Below, in pieces: positions 46,311 through 61,916 of a stretch of 64,000 nt of DNA. Made by a program: the position numbers and the translations under genes. The DNA lies in the NCBI RefSeq assembly GCF_027744825.2, contig NC_071334.1:63586937-63650936 (forward strand), written 5' to 3'. Under the pieces are notes generated by a model, which did not search any database, was not told where the DNA came from, and was given only the letters and a program-made list of their open reading frames with translations. The stretch is from Synchiropus splendidus (taxonomy: Eukaryota; Chordata; Actinopteri; Syngnathiformes; Callionymidae). Every line of letters starts with the position of its first letter. Position 1 is the stretch's first letter.

Positions 46311-47505
46311 CACTAGCCTGTAAGACAAAGCAAGGTTTTGAGAGAATAGCGTTTTAGATATTCTAGAATTTTCAGTCTTATTGCAGCTGCCTCTAAAACT
46401 CATTGACAGTACCAAATACTTCAACAGAACAATGTAAACTTACAGTGTGTTCCCTCTCAACATCTCTCTCTCGTGCCCATTATTCTTTATCATTTAAATT
46501 AATGGGTCAAAACAAACTCCAAAAAACAAGTAGATAGTTGTGTCTGCAATTGGTTCTCTGAAGACATTTGCTTTTGGTGACTCCTGCTTTTTGAGCAATA
46601 AGACAATGCAATTTATCATGAAACAACATTTATTTCTCTTCAGGTTTACGTATTTATGTTTATTCATTTGCATATTAATTGGACAGTAATGGCTAAGCTA
46701 TAGCATATCACTGCAAAATATATGGTCATAATATTAATTTACGAATGTTATATGTTATTGGTCAATATGTTTCCCTGTTTTACTTTTTAACATAAATCTG
46801 ATTCTAACTGCCTGAGCATTGCGTCAGAAAGATACGAGTTTGGTTAAAATAATAAAGCTGAATTAAAATAGGCGGCCAAATGCCATTGGTTCAGTATAAA
46901 CTGCAAATGTATAAATAAATCCTAACAACTTGGCAGCGTTGGTCCGAGCCAGATGACGTGCCTCTGCGTCATCTGTAGAAGTTGATACGTTCGCCGTTGC
47001 AAAGTATTGCCTCCTCCCTCCATGGCAGACTATGTGAATGAAGACATTTATTACAACGGAGACACGTGGGATTAGCACAGGGCTTAAGCCATTCACATGG
47101 TAATGTTGGGAGCTGCGAGCGTGCAGATAAACACAAACACTCACCTTATCAAACCCCCCAGACCTGAGAGGGGAGTCCTTAACAGCGCTGACAGACGGGT
47201 CCAGGCTCTGACGGAGGCCCACAAATAGGCAGACGAGGAAAAGAGAGATGCGAGTTTGTGTGGCAGATGATTCGCTTTTTCGGAAAAAAAAAATAGTCAG
47301 GACAAAGGAATCAGTCAAGAAGCTATCACCTCAATAAAAGTGATGTGTTATGTAAAATACATTATCAGAGATTCAGACGGTGAATTGGATATCGCATGTG
47401 CCATAAGTCCAATTATCTTTCATTCCAATTGAGCAACATGCTGCATTGTTTATTTATTTATTTTTTTTCTATGTTGGTCCACCGAACAAGGGGTATAGCC
47501 AAAAA
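46311..47505. other. Intergenic stretch
   Basis: AT-rich, then a GC-richer patch at 46,920-47,230 without repeats, covered by a 151-residue minus frame (46,863-47,318) that shows no known domain. It could be non-coding regulatory DNA. Confidence 0.4.
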
Positions 47506-47829
47506 CAGGGGTCACCAACATGGTGACCACGGGCACCAGGTAGCCTGCAGAGACCAAAGGAGTAGCCCACGAGGCTTTAAAATAATAATAATAAGAAGAA
47601 GAATTTAAGTTTTCATGTAATAACTATCTAGTTATGTTTGATGTAGTGATTCCTTTTTTGTCACACCATTGGTAATTACTGTGAAAAGTCAGCAATGAGA
47701 CTAGTATTTGAGAGGAATATCATTTATTATCCATTATATATCGTGATGTCAGAAGAGTGCACTTAACCAACGGTAGCCCTTTGGCTCACACAGCGCCGTT
47801 GGAGGTTGCTTAAAGGTTGGTGACCCCTG
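47506..47829. mobile_element. GGGGTCACC-type hAT MITE, copy 1
   Basis: The left end CAGGGGTCACCAACA and the right end TTGGTGACCCCTG are inverted repeats, 324 bp apart. Flanking 8-mers GCCAAAAA and GCCCAATA agree at six of eight positions. No ORF. It shares GGAGTAGCCCACG and GCCCTTTGGCTCAC blocks with the copy at 51,122. Confidence 0.85.
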
Positions 47830-50800
47830 GCCCAATATTTTTGTTTGGATTGTTTATTTATTTGAATATGTACGCCCTGAATTACTTATTGAAAATGATG
47901 GATGTTTTCTTGTGCCAGCCAAGGCAGTTGTGCATACTTGAGTGATGTGGGTAAGTTAGTCAGTTAAGAGGAAGGCAGTGCAGGTTTGTTTTTTTCTTTT
48001 TGTCAGAAAGATATCGGCAGCAAGCGCCACAGAGCAGAAGCTGATTGCAAATGCTCCTCTCGTGTCTGGGAACTTGAGATGGTACATGTTTGATAATGCT
48101 GATCTATTGACCAGGGAACGTGAGGCTCTTTACAAGAGGAAGCATGACTTCTTCAGTTGAAGGAGCAGTAATACCTCAGTTTCTCCAGCCACCAAGTGAC
48201 TGTACAGTTGGATTTCGAGAAGCTTTGGGTCTTGGTTCCAAGTGGACAGAGACATTGGGGCAGACAAGGGGCGGGGGCAGATTGTGGGGAGGGTATGAAT
48301 GGAGTTTTTCTTTTTTTTTTTTTAGATTATTCAGGGAAAAAGCATTTCTGATTGATTTGCAGTGAGAGTTCAGGGTTGCACTGAAGGCTCTTTACCTGAG
48401 GACAGTCTGCTGTTGGGTTGAAAAGCAGGACTGACAGTGTGTGTGAATCCCCTGTGGTCTGCTTCACTCCATCTTCAGGGAGAAGTTGATTCATGTTCTC
48501 TGAAGTCTAATGTTCAACAGCTGATGCTGAACTGTCGAGGGTAGACTCTGAAGCGAGAGGCTTGTGTCTACGGTCTCCACAGGCAGCGTAACCTTGACCA
48601 GGATTCTTATTTTTCTCTGTGAGGCCCAGCCCTCCTGTCCCAGCTGCCCGTCATCCTCGCAGTGACAGAGGCACGGCTCTCAAATTCCTCCCCTGCCACC
48701 TCTGATTAAGGCCACGGTGGGCGAGACACACCTGTACAGCTGATCGGAGACAATGCGCCTGCTTCCTCTCCCAGATTGATTTTCTCCATTAAAACAGCGT
48801 CTTTGTCTAAAAACCCTGCACCCGCTTTGTTATGCTAAAGAGAAGATGGAAGATTTCCAATTCAATTTGGGCTGAGTCGAGCGTTGGTCAGTTATATGGG
48901 CCTCCATTGTCCCGGTCGAGACCGCAGGGACGAGGCGAGCGTCTCCCAAACGCCAATTAGGACAGACAGAGAGACAGACTGGGATAATTGACAGGCGGCA
49001 GAAAAGCAGCCGTCCTCCTCTTCTGTCTCATCACCGCAAAAGGGGAATGGAAGAAAGGTGGAGTGGATGAGACGTGAGGGATGAGAGGAAGGAGAGGGAG
49101 GACAGCCGTTGCAACCTGTTATGTACTGGCCGGCGAATTCAGAAGCGCTTAGATCAGACACATGACTTCTCCAGCCACAAGCCGTGACATTAGGAAAAAA
49201 AAAAATGAGTGAGTAAATGTCTCCTCAGCAGCTTTAGGAAAGTATTCAAATATTTGCAATGCCCACAGATCAGCTTGTTACTTCATATTTTCCTCTGTGC
49301 TTCCTACTTCTATGACTGTGTATCAAAAGTTCCACCTTGTCTTGTTGTTATGGTTAAAAGAGACCAAAATAAAATTCATTTTCTAATGACAGCTGATTCA
49401 GTCGTTGTACCAGACATGGCTTCTTGGGTTTGGTTGGTTCCCTCTTAACTAGCTTGGGGCTGCTCTCTCAGCTCTGCTGTGAAGAAAATCCACGTGTCTG
49501 CCTATATTGCTGGAGTGTCCTTCTCAATGCCACCTGTTTCTGTCTTTGTTGACTTTATAGAGTGTAATGTTGGAGTCATTGAAAGTGCAGTTTCTAGCCT
49601 TGAGTTTCATCAACTCCCTGTGGAACGTCAACAAGATGGTCTCGTCAACAGTCTATTGTTTCAACCAAAACCACATCAGCCAAGATATCAGTAGCTACAT
49701 ATATATTCATTTCATTTCAAGTACAATTTCTTTGAGCTTGACAAGCATCTTGTTGATTTCCACTGGGTCAGTTTCCTCCTCTATTTGACTTTGAACATCC
49801 CCCTTTGTTGTCACATTGATTACAGTTATCTCTTTTTGCATTTCTTCCTTTATATGGTTCATTTCTGAATGGATTTATTTTCTCAATACTCAATATTTTC
49901 TCCACCGTTAGGGTCATAAACTTCCTTATCCCCATTATGGCTCACTCCCCCACTTTCTCAATTGTCCAGTGCACATACTTCCAGATTTGAGTCCATGGAG
50001 AAGCCTGTGTTGATTTATTTAAGATGTCATGCAATTCTCAGGTCTTCCTGCTCATTTGGATCTTTGTATTCTGTAGACTTTGTGTGTCTCTTTCGGGATC
50101 TTTTGCTATTCGTGACTCTCTAGTCTAGTGACCTTGAGGCCTCTGGTTTGCTTTAACAGTATGTAGCAACACAGTGAAGACACTGCTGTGTTGCATGTTG
50201 AGCATTTACACTTACAATTGTAAGCTTTATAGTTACTAGGTTGTTTTTATTCTTAGTCTAGTACAGAGTTAATTCTTAGTCTTAGTCACATTCAGTCATT
50301 CACATATAATTTTTGATAGTTGTGTTTTAGCCGACTGAATGTCACAACAATTCAGTCAAGTTTCATTCAAACGAAAACACAATTTATTTGAGTCATGTTT
50401 TAGTGATTCTAGTCATTCTTTTCATTCCAGAGATGCTTATTCTTATTACAGATGATTTATGTTCCTAAATTATTGACTAAAAATCTGAAATAAGAATCTT
50501 GAATAAGTTGAATGAATGAATTAATGTAATGAATTAAATCCTTCTTCTACTTCTCAGAACAATAAATTGCAAAACAGCATGGATGGCCTCCAAATTCCCG
50601 TCTCCTGCTCAAAATCCTAAATTCATCTCTCAAAAATAAATCTCAGTGTCAGTGAACATCGTCATAATGTGATGGTTTACGGACATGACAGTCACAGATT
50701 GCTTAGCCAGTGACTCTGCTTTGATGTACAGGTAAATGATAATGATGGATATAGTTTTGATGAAAGTTATTGTATATTATATATTACATTTAAGTGTATG

Positions 50801-51121
50801 TGGGAGATTGACCGCAGGAGACTGGAGAAGATGGACACTATTGCTTTTACTGTCACGTCATTTGTTGACATGCCACATTCATTGATACAAAAGAGGAGAA
50901 GACAGCACCGTATAGCACAAAAGACAAAAAATAGAAACAGCAAAAATGTACAAAAATGAACACAATCTTTATAGGGGATTAAGTACAAGCAGTACGGTAG
51001 GAATCGCTATCCAGCACAGTCTTCCCAAACCTCCTCATGTTCCTGTAGATGGGGCCACAAATTCACATCCACATCAACAAATATTCTCACCTGCGATGCT
51101 GCATGGAAGAAGCTTTTAGAG
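47830..51121. other. Intergenic stretch with a candidate enhancer and repeat fragments
   Basis: No gene recognised. At 48,590-49,140 lies GC-richer, repeat-free sequence (see 48,825). At 49,480-50,120 the minus strand carries broken coding-like pieces (EEMQKEITVI, VEINKMLVKLKEIVLE) that resemble an L1 ORF1, low confidence. At 50,215-50,510 there is a fish repeat made of TTAGTC/TCAGTC words. Confidence 0.4.
48825..48839 (+). promoter_or_regulatory. SOX-OCT composite-like site in a candidate enhancer
   Basis: CTTTGTTATGCTAAA differs from the SOX2-OCT4 composite consensus (CWTTGTTATGCAAAT) at only two positions. It sits in a repeat-free stretch (about 48,590-49,140) that also has CCATTGTCC (SOX-like) at about 48,903 and CCAATTAGG and ATAATTGAC (homeodomain cores) further on. 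Confidence 0.4.
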
Positions 51122-51420
51122 CTGGGGTCACCAGCACGGTACGCCTGGGCAGCAGGGAGCCTGCCTCTGCAAGGGAGTAGCCCACGGGCCCTTAAAAATA
51201 ATAGTCATTTTCACGTAATAACCATCTTACTATTTTTGTTTTTGTTTGATTTCTTTCTTTTTTTATTATACTATCTTTTTTTTTGGTAAGTATTGTGAAA
51301 ACAATATCGTTTATCATCCATTGTTTCTCGTGATTTCAGAAGTGTGTACTGAACTGAGCAGCCCTTCGGGTCACAAATTAGTAAAGTAGCTTGTGGTTGC
51401 TAAAAGGTTGGTGACCCCTG
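51122..51420. mobile_element. GGGGTCACC-type hAT MITE, copy 2
   Basis: Begins CTGGGGTCACCAGCA and ends GGTTGGTGACCCCTG, the same ends and internal blocks as 47,506-47,829, and in the same orientation. Target duplication not evident. Confidence 0.8.
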
Positions 51421-52360
51421 GATTAAGACTGTCTTCTCCAGCCTCTGCAGGGATCTGCCGTGATGTCATCACATGCAGCATCCATGGCAGCCAGAAGGTC
51501 AACTGTGTGCATGGCTGAGGAACATCACATTCCCTGTCTTATGCCTCACACATTTCCTTTCATGAGAGAAAGATTCACCTGGGAGCAATGAGCAAAGATG
51601 TGTATGGTGTGTTTGAGCAATCCTTTAAGGCGGCTTCACAAATCTGATGGGAATTTTCCTTTTCGCCGCCGTTCTATTATCAGGAATTCTAACATTGTGT
51701 ACCACTTCTCTTATTCCAACATCTCAAACTCCCTTCCTCCATTTATGTTCCATTCACGCTGGCATCGCACTGCCCCTCTCCCCCCTCCCTCTGCCGGCTC
51801 ACGACAGACGGCTTAATAGGATTTAATAACCCCATTTGCATGTCAGCCTTTTAAATGTTCTATAAGAATGAAAAGCAATGGGAGGAGAAGAAGGGGTGCA
51901 GGCGGGAGGAGGGGGGGGTTGAAGGAGTAGAAAAAGAATGACAATTTGTGAAGGAGCACTTTTTCAGTAGGTTGTAGATGATAAACAAAGACTTGCGAAT
52001 AAATATTCGGCAAATTAAATTAACTTTATTTTGGACAAGAGAGTAGATCAGATCCTTATGAGGCTCATTTGAAGATGTCTTGTTTGAGATTCCCACCGTG
52101 TCACTCATTATGCAGGGCTTTTGTTTGCTTGTCTTTTGAAAAAAAAAAAGAGACAAAATTGAGGACAATTAATTGAAACTCGTTGTCTGTGAACAGTCAA
52201 ATTAAATTATGGAGGAAATTAGCGGACCCCCCTTGTCGCTTATCTAATCACATTTATCACTCCAAAACAGCATTGTTGCAGTTTTGTCATGAAGAGAATG
52301 CATTCGCTGTTATCCTACAAATGATCGGGTAGATCGTTCAACCTGATATTGGCAAGAATT
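51421..52360. other. Intergenic stretch, nothing recognised
   Basis: Mixed composition without clear repeats. A 102-residue minus frame at 51,860-52,168 has no recognisable domain. Confidence 0.5.
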
Positions 52361-53206
52361 GTCCAGGCCACGTTGTCGTGGCTCACTAGTGTGCTGTGAG
52401 AGAGGGTCAGGTGCGCCGTGGCAGATGATCCACCTCATTTGTCTGGAGATAGAGGTGGACGATAAGATGACATTAAGTCATGCACAAGAAGAACGTGTTG
52501 ACAACGTGAGGAGATCACATGGATTCACTCACATTCTTTCTATACAATATAGATCTATGCTTTGTCTATCACCCGCTGCAGAGCTGCTCACTCTTCCCAC
52601 ACACTCACAGCGAAGAAGCCGATCAAATGCGTAACATCCAGCTGTTTTTAAACCTGATGCAGCTCTAACTTGACCAGACACCTTCATGATAGAACGATGG
52701 AGTGATCCCCGTCTGACCCACAACACTGAAGACTGTCTGCACCGCAGCGCTAACTGAGCTAACGTGACGTCTCACTTCAAAACTTTATTTAGACCCACAG
52801 ACCGTCAAAGTTTGCTCCGCGAAAAACTAAATGCACAACACAATACATTTGCCCCAAAATGTGGAGAGATAAAGACTAGTTGTTATGAAGAGAGTTGAAG
52901 CAAAGAATGATAAGGATTTGCCTGGAAACTCTCAAAACTACAATAGAATCAAAACAGTTATTTAAAGTAAATAAATCCTGATATATTTCCCACCCCTTTC
53001 TGCAGACATTTGAAACAAATACATTTCCATATGGGTGTCAGTAGTGACAGTTTTTCACAATTCAAAGGGATTTTCCACAGGACCTTTTGGCGAAACACAT
53101 TTGTGCTTTGACCAAGGTTCTGTTGGTGGTTATGAGCCTCAGGATTTTTTCTTTGAACCAAATGTGTCGTGGCCCCAAAAAAGGTTGAAAAACAACTGGT
53201 CTATGC
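52361..53206 (+). mobile_element. CAGTG-type hAT MITE, copy 4
   Basis: The element body is about 52,369-53,198. Its left end is decayed and its right end is GGTTGAAAAACAACTG. Flanking 8-mers GTCCAGGC and GTCTATGC agree at six of eight positions. The interior carries the family blocks CATTTGTCTGGAGATAGAGG and GGTTATGAGCCTCAGG. Confidence 0.75.
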
Positions 53207-56841
<3,635 letters not shown>

Positions 56842-57292
56842 GTGTAAAACCTTTCCTGTCTCCGCACTGGACCGTGGTAGAGTGTCACAGGGGAGGTGCT
56901 CGCTCTCCACACCTCCGAGGCTGGTGCACGCACTCCAGGGTTTGATGTCCTGTTGTGGGCTGGAGCTGGGACAGGGATGAGGCGAGTCTGGGACAGAGCG
57001 TGACTTGGTTTATAACTTTGTCACAGCCAAACTGCACAGAAGCGCACATTCAGAGCTGGACACGCACCGGGCACCTCTTCACTTCTGGAGAGACGTCACT
57101 CACTCGGCAACCCCTCCCACATGCAGCGGCCACACACATAGAGGAACAGCGCACCTGCAGCAGACACTCTACATTCACTCCTACAGAAGCCAGTTTTAAG
57201 GCTTGGAACGCAGTATTTCTTTTTCCATCAATTGTAATGGGAATAATTGACTCAGATTTCGAACAAATCGCTTCTCAAACGGCCTTCTGGAT

Positions 57293-57294
<2 letters not shown>
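56842..57294 (+). mobile_element. Family C inverted-repeat element, copy 2 (both ends missing)
   Basis: Nearly identical to 28,022-28,440 of copy 1 over about 300 bp (for example GGTAGAGTGTCACAGGGGAG and GGGCACCTCTTCACTTCTGG), with a different 60-bp stretch near 57,155-57,215. The left terminal 250 bp are absent and the right end is replaced by an (AT)n run. Confidence 0.85.

Positions 57295-57364
<70 letters not shown>
57295..57364. repeat. (AT)35 microsatellite
   Basis: 70 bp of AT directly at the truncated right end of family C copy 2, as with copy 1. Confidence 0.95.
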
Positions 57365-57368
<4 letters not shown>

Positions 57369-57559
57369 ATTTATTTTATTTTATTGGGTATTTGGATTGT
57401 GAATTTTGTTGATAATTTTGTATTTCTATCTGTATCATATATGTGAAAAACCAATAATAAAAAAACAGACAGTCGCAGTAAACCTCGAAGGGCTGGGATC
57501 CTGGAGCGTCTGCTGTCTTGTTCTTCAGTCAGGGTTAACCCACCCTGCTTCCTCAGCCA

Positions 57560-57670
57560 CACACTGATATTAACGACTAATTGACGAACACTTTAAATAA
57601 GTCCTAATTAGAGCACGCTGGTAATAATTGGGCCGCGGTCTGAACGCTAATTAGCATAGAAAAATCCCAC
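57560..57670. promoter_or_regulatory. Candidate conserved non-coding element with TAAT cluster
   Basis: ACTAATTGAC, TCCTAATTAGAG, GGTAATAATTGGG and the perfect palindrome GCTAATTAGC (57,646-57,655) lie within about 90 bp. Paired and single homeodomain cores at this density are unusual for random sequence of this composition. Conservation was not testable. Confidence 0.35.
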
Positions 57671-57859
57671 CGTGTGCGTCTGTTGATGTGGATGAATGAT
57701 CTCTACAGGGGCTCTGATGCAGCCCGTACTTTCAAGACTCAGAGCAAGTAAGAGAGCGAGCGCCAGAGGGGCAGGATAAACTGCCACTCTCCTTTGTGTT
57801 GGTGGGTGTTCCGCGGGTGGCCCTCGGCAGGGGAGGCGGGGGGGCCGGCTGGAGGGCAG

Positions 57860-57894
<35 letters not shown>

Positions 57895-60800
57895 CTGAAC
57901 TTAGTCCTCACAAGACTAATTGATTCTGTAGCCTCTCGTTGTCCCCCTCTTATTCCCCCCCCACTCACACTCAGCTTTTCTCTCTAATTGTTTGTGCTGA
58001 GAGGTGTCTAGAAAACATCAGTAATAGATTTCCCACCTGCTGCAGAGACACATTAGTAACACACTCAAATGACTTATTTGCGTCCCTGTCTGCCGTCTCC
58101 CCCTGTTGCTTCCCCGCTGCCATCGCGTCTTTGTGCGCTGCCCGGCCTTTGGGCTGGCAACCAGGGAGCGCCGGCTCCCGCTTGGTTCGCTGGCTGCATA
58201 TCAAGATAGGAGAGCCCGTAATATTTGATCCACTTGTGTGCGGATTATTGATCCAAGGTGCCGCGCCACTGGGCCAGCAATATTTAGATTCGGTTCTTTT
58301 GTTCTTCCGCTTCTTTCCTGTGCTCTGTCTGTCATCCGTGTGTGCTCATACTTTTGCAGTATCATCGAGTCGACGGTCAGTGGTGGCTGAAGGCTCTCGA
58401 GAGGCAGTCAGCACCCAACACATGAGGTCAATTTGCAATGTGCAAGTTTTTATTGACTCATTTATTTTGCATTGTATTTGGATAATGAAAATATTAATAT
58501 TTATTTATGTGGGTTATGTGATACATAAAAATAAATTCAGTTGTCTAATGGCAACCTCCACCATGTTTGTACAGGAATTTAACAAATGAGATTAGAAACA
58601 CAGTTAACCTCCTAATGTTAAAGATTCAATATCATTGCTGCTTTTATTTGTTATTTTTTTCCAGAGCATCCTTGCATTTTTGTTGCCTCCCATTTAAAAC
58701 CATGCAGCTCATTTCATTATTCTACCATGTATTGTGAGACCTGATAATAACAAATGTTAACAGCTAATATTTGAATTGGCATTATATTTATATAGATTTG
58801 CTGTCATAACTGTTAGGACTGAGACTTTAAGAGATTCATTTTGATGTATTAACAACAGACTAAAATAATGAATCAATGCAAATAATAGATTAGTGATCTG
58901 AAACCTTCTTTCTCTTAAAACATTTTTCAGTCACCAATTCCAGGCGCAGCACATTATAGCCTGTGATCTCATAACCAAAACATTCATGATGATGGAGACA
59001 TAAACTTCAGTTCAAAAACTTCAGTATAGAAACACAAAACATGTTGTTCTGTGCACTTAATGCAGCAGAGTTCACGCATCACTGTAGCACTTCCATCGTG
59101 CTTAAACTCATGCGGAGGTGCTACTGAATGAATGTGATCATTCCACTGTCACATATTAAAATGTGATTATTTGTGATGAATTCATTTAAAGTCCTAATAT
59201 CAAGGAATACACCTGTGTTTAATGTAGTTAGCAGCAGTTTTGACAGTATCTAACTCAGTATGTGTGAATGAGCAGAAGCTATTTGATGGGTTTCACTACT
59301 CAGTTTTCCTTGGTCCCATTTCTTCACGTTGCTTCCATGTGAGTCTCCTCACCTGCAGTTACGTAATGGCATTTTGTCAAGTCAGCGTCACAAGTTAAAC
59401 CCATGTTTAGTTTCGGTACGGCAGTACAGTCGGTGCATATATGTTTAGAAGAACAAATGATGGTAAAAAAACTAGTACTTGAAGAAGTGCAACGCAGCAT
59501 TTACAGTGCTTCATATTACATTATATATTATGCGAATCATCGTCCCCACTTTGCAGCCTATACTCCCCTTCCGATTCAGAAAAGTGTCCTTCATGTCCAT
59601 CACTCCGTGGCTGGGTGGCCACGACCCCCACTGTCCAGGAAAAGATGATGGAGGTGGAGCGAGTCCCAATGAGCCGTTGAGTACTGAGCAAGTGATGCGT
59701 TCCTTCAGGTTATTATTTTATTATTTTCAGTCGGACGTGTGTCAGGACGGAAAAAAAAATCTACATTTACATAGACAATAAAGGGGGTCCTTATGAGCAT
59801 CACTATTCTATGGAGACAAAAAAAGCTTGTCCGGTGGTGTTTCTCTAATTGGTAGATTTAATTAAATATCCAGCAGATTAGAGGAATTACTGGCAATTGT
59901 GCCTCAACAACCCTGAACAAGGTCTTGATTAGCGTCTTCAGCCATATCTGCCCTGAAAATGATCCTTCAATTAGGGACAGAAGCAGTGGAAGAGAGCACC
60001 GATGGGTCACATGGTTCACAGCGGACTGGCCTCAGATTTTCATACAGCAGACGTGTTTCACTTCTCGTATGAAGTGGAACTATGCTTCAGGGGTTGTTTG
60101 CTGTTATTTGTGCTGGGGTGGAAGAGTTGACGTATTCACTTGAATATCGCAACATTGTAAGTCCACTGTATCACTATTTGCAGTATTAAACAAAAACTCT
60201 GTCTTTTGACTTTATTTTTTTCCATTGTTTACTAATATTACAATATACTTGCATACTTGCAGTATCGTGATGCTTCATGATACATCGTACCGTCACTGCC
60301 GGATCTGGATACGTACCGTTTCACGATTCATGCCAATACTCAGCCCAAATTTTGTCTAAGTGCGTTTGTTACTTTGTTTATCCTGAATGCTTTTCACAAT
60401 TTTTTTTTTTTTTGGTTTGTGTAAGAGAAGTCCTTTTAAGCCTATTTACCTGAAATTCCTGTACTGTCGAGTGAAGATCAATGAGTAAAATTTTTTTTTT
60501 TTTCTTCTATAAAAAATACTATATACATTTGCTTCATATTATGTCCGCAGGGAATTAAACTAACATGCAGCCAACAGTAGAAATACACAATGTCTCTCGA
60601 AAGCGGCTCCGCTGACTTCCCAATGTAGTCTTTGTTGCGTAGACAAGACCTGCAAGTGTGAGCACATCTATATTCCACCACGCTGACACAGTGACAGGAA
60701 GATTTTCTCCATCTCTGCGGGCTTGTCAGGCAGATAAATGTTGTAGATCTCCCTTCATATACACACCCGCGCACACATTCGAAGATGGAGGCAGAATGGA

Positions 60801-61419
60801 GATATGAAGGTTGCTGACATTTGTGGCATCTCGGGTGAGGACGTGGCCTTTTCTCCTCAATTTTCCTGGCCAATCACCCAGGCTGAAAGGGAAAAGGGAG
60901 ATAAGGCCTTTTGTTTGGCCTGACAATGTCCTACTGATACTGCCACGGGGGACCATTCAGTGTGAATCACTGTGCATGCAGACGTGTGTGTGTGGCACTG
61001 TCCCACCCATTTGAGACAGGGAACCCCTTGGAGAAGCCATTTTGGCTGGACATTTAGCTGCTTTAGGATTACATGAGAATGACCACAATGTCTGCCTCAC
61101 TTATGGAATTTTGATGCCATTTTCGACTTGATTTAAAAAGTTTGAATGTTATGTCTTGTGTTTTATGGAGGACGGGTGACAAACAGATGTAGCCGAGGAT
61201 TTGCTGAAAAAGTCCTAAATATAATAATAACAAGCAAAAAAAAATTCAGCGTTGGCGCTGTATTTCTGAAACTCAGTGTTTAGCTCTTTGTCATGTTTAT
61301 GATGACGTTTTCGTTTGCAAGCACAGCATTCATTTCACCTCTGCCGTTTGCATTACAGCCAATTGAAAGAACAGGATTGTGTCTTTTGTCAAGACACATT
61401 GATTTAGTGTATGTTTGCC
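57671..61419. other. Intergenic stretch with a long open frame
   Basis: A (GT)n run lies at 57,860-57,883. A 216-residue plus frame (57,939-58,589) is the longest single ORF of the window but shows no domain and lies in GC-richer, repeat-free DNA that may be regulatory. From 60,245 to 60,345 there is a fragment of a hAT-like repeat (GTATCGTGATGC, CGTACCGT, CACGATTCATGCC). The rest is plain. Confidence 0.4.
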
Positions 61420-61710
61420 ACACATCAGTAAGGCCATGGTCAGTCTGTTCTTGTCCCTGGAGGTGGCGCTACTGTACCAGACGGTGATGGAGAAGGTGAA
61501 GATGGACTGGATGGTGGCCGTGTAGAACTCCACCAGCAACTTCGTCAGCAGTCGTAGTTTCCGCAGCTGCCTCAGGAAGAACATTCTCTGCTGGGCCTTC
61601 CTGATGAGGGACCTGATGGTTGGCTCCCATTTGAGGTCCTCAGTGATGGTGGTTCCTAGGAAGCAAAAAGAGTCTACAATGGGAATGGGTAGACCAGCCG
61701 ACATGAGAGG
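61420..61710 (-). mobile_element. L2-like LINE RT C-terminal fragment
   Basis: The minus frame reads VDSFCFLGTTITEDLKWE, then RKAQQRMFFLRQLRKL and FYTATIQSIFTFSITVWY, the conserved C-terminal end of L2/CR1-like LINE reverse transcriptases. The frame is open for about 90 codons, so it is younger than the relative at 3,295. Its 3' part is lost. Confidence 0.8.
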
Positions 61711-61735
61711 GGACAGAGGAGGTTTGTGCGGATCG

Positions 61736-61812
61736 GGAAGTTTGGGCTTACTTGCTCCGAATGCTGCCTCCGCGACCCGACCCCGGAAAAGCAGCAGAAG
61801 AAGGAAGGAAGA
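61736..61812 (+). mobile_element. 3' tail of a Rex3/RTE-like LINE
   Basis: GCTGCCTCCGCGACCCGACC followed by CCGGAAAAGCAGCAGAAG is the characteristic 3' end of the same LINE type as 42,880-44,490. Only the tail is present, as with strongly 5'-truncated insertions. Confidence 0.7.
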
Positions 61813-61916
61813 TGTTTATTGTGACTTCAGAAGTGTGTACTGAGCCGATGGCAGCCCGTCAGGTCACACAGTGCCCATGGAGTAGCTCACAGTTGCTGAA
61901 AGGTTAGTGACCCCTG
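61813..61916. mobile_element. GGGGTCACC-type hAT MITE, right-end fragment
   Basis: TTCAGAAGTGTGTACTGAGC, GGCAGCCCGTCAGGTCACAC and the end GGTTAGTGACCCCTG match the right third of the copies at 47,506 and 51,122. The left part is missing. Confidence 0.7.

Noticed and set aside
46863..47318. 151-residue minus frame
   Set aside because: No recognisable domain, no supporting signals; the composition is simply low in stop codons.
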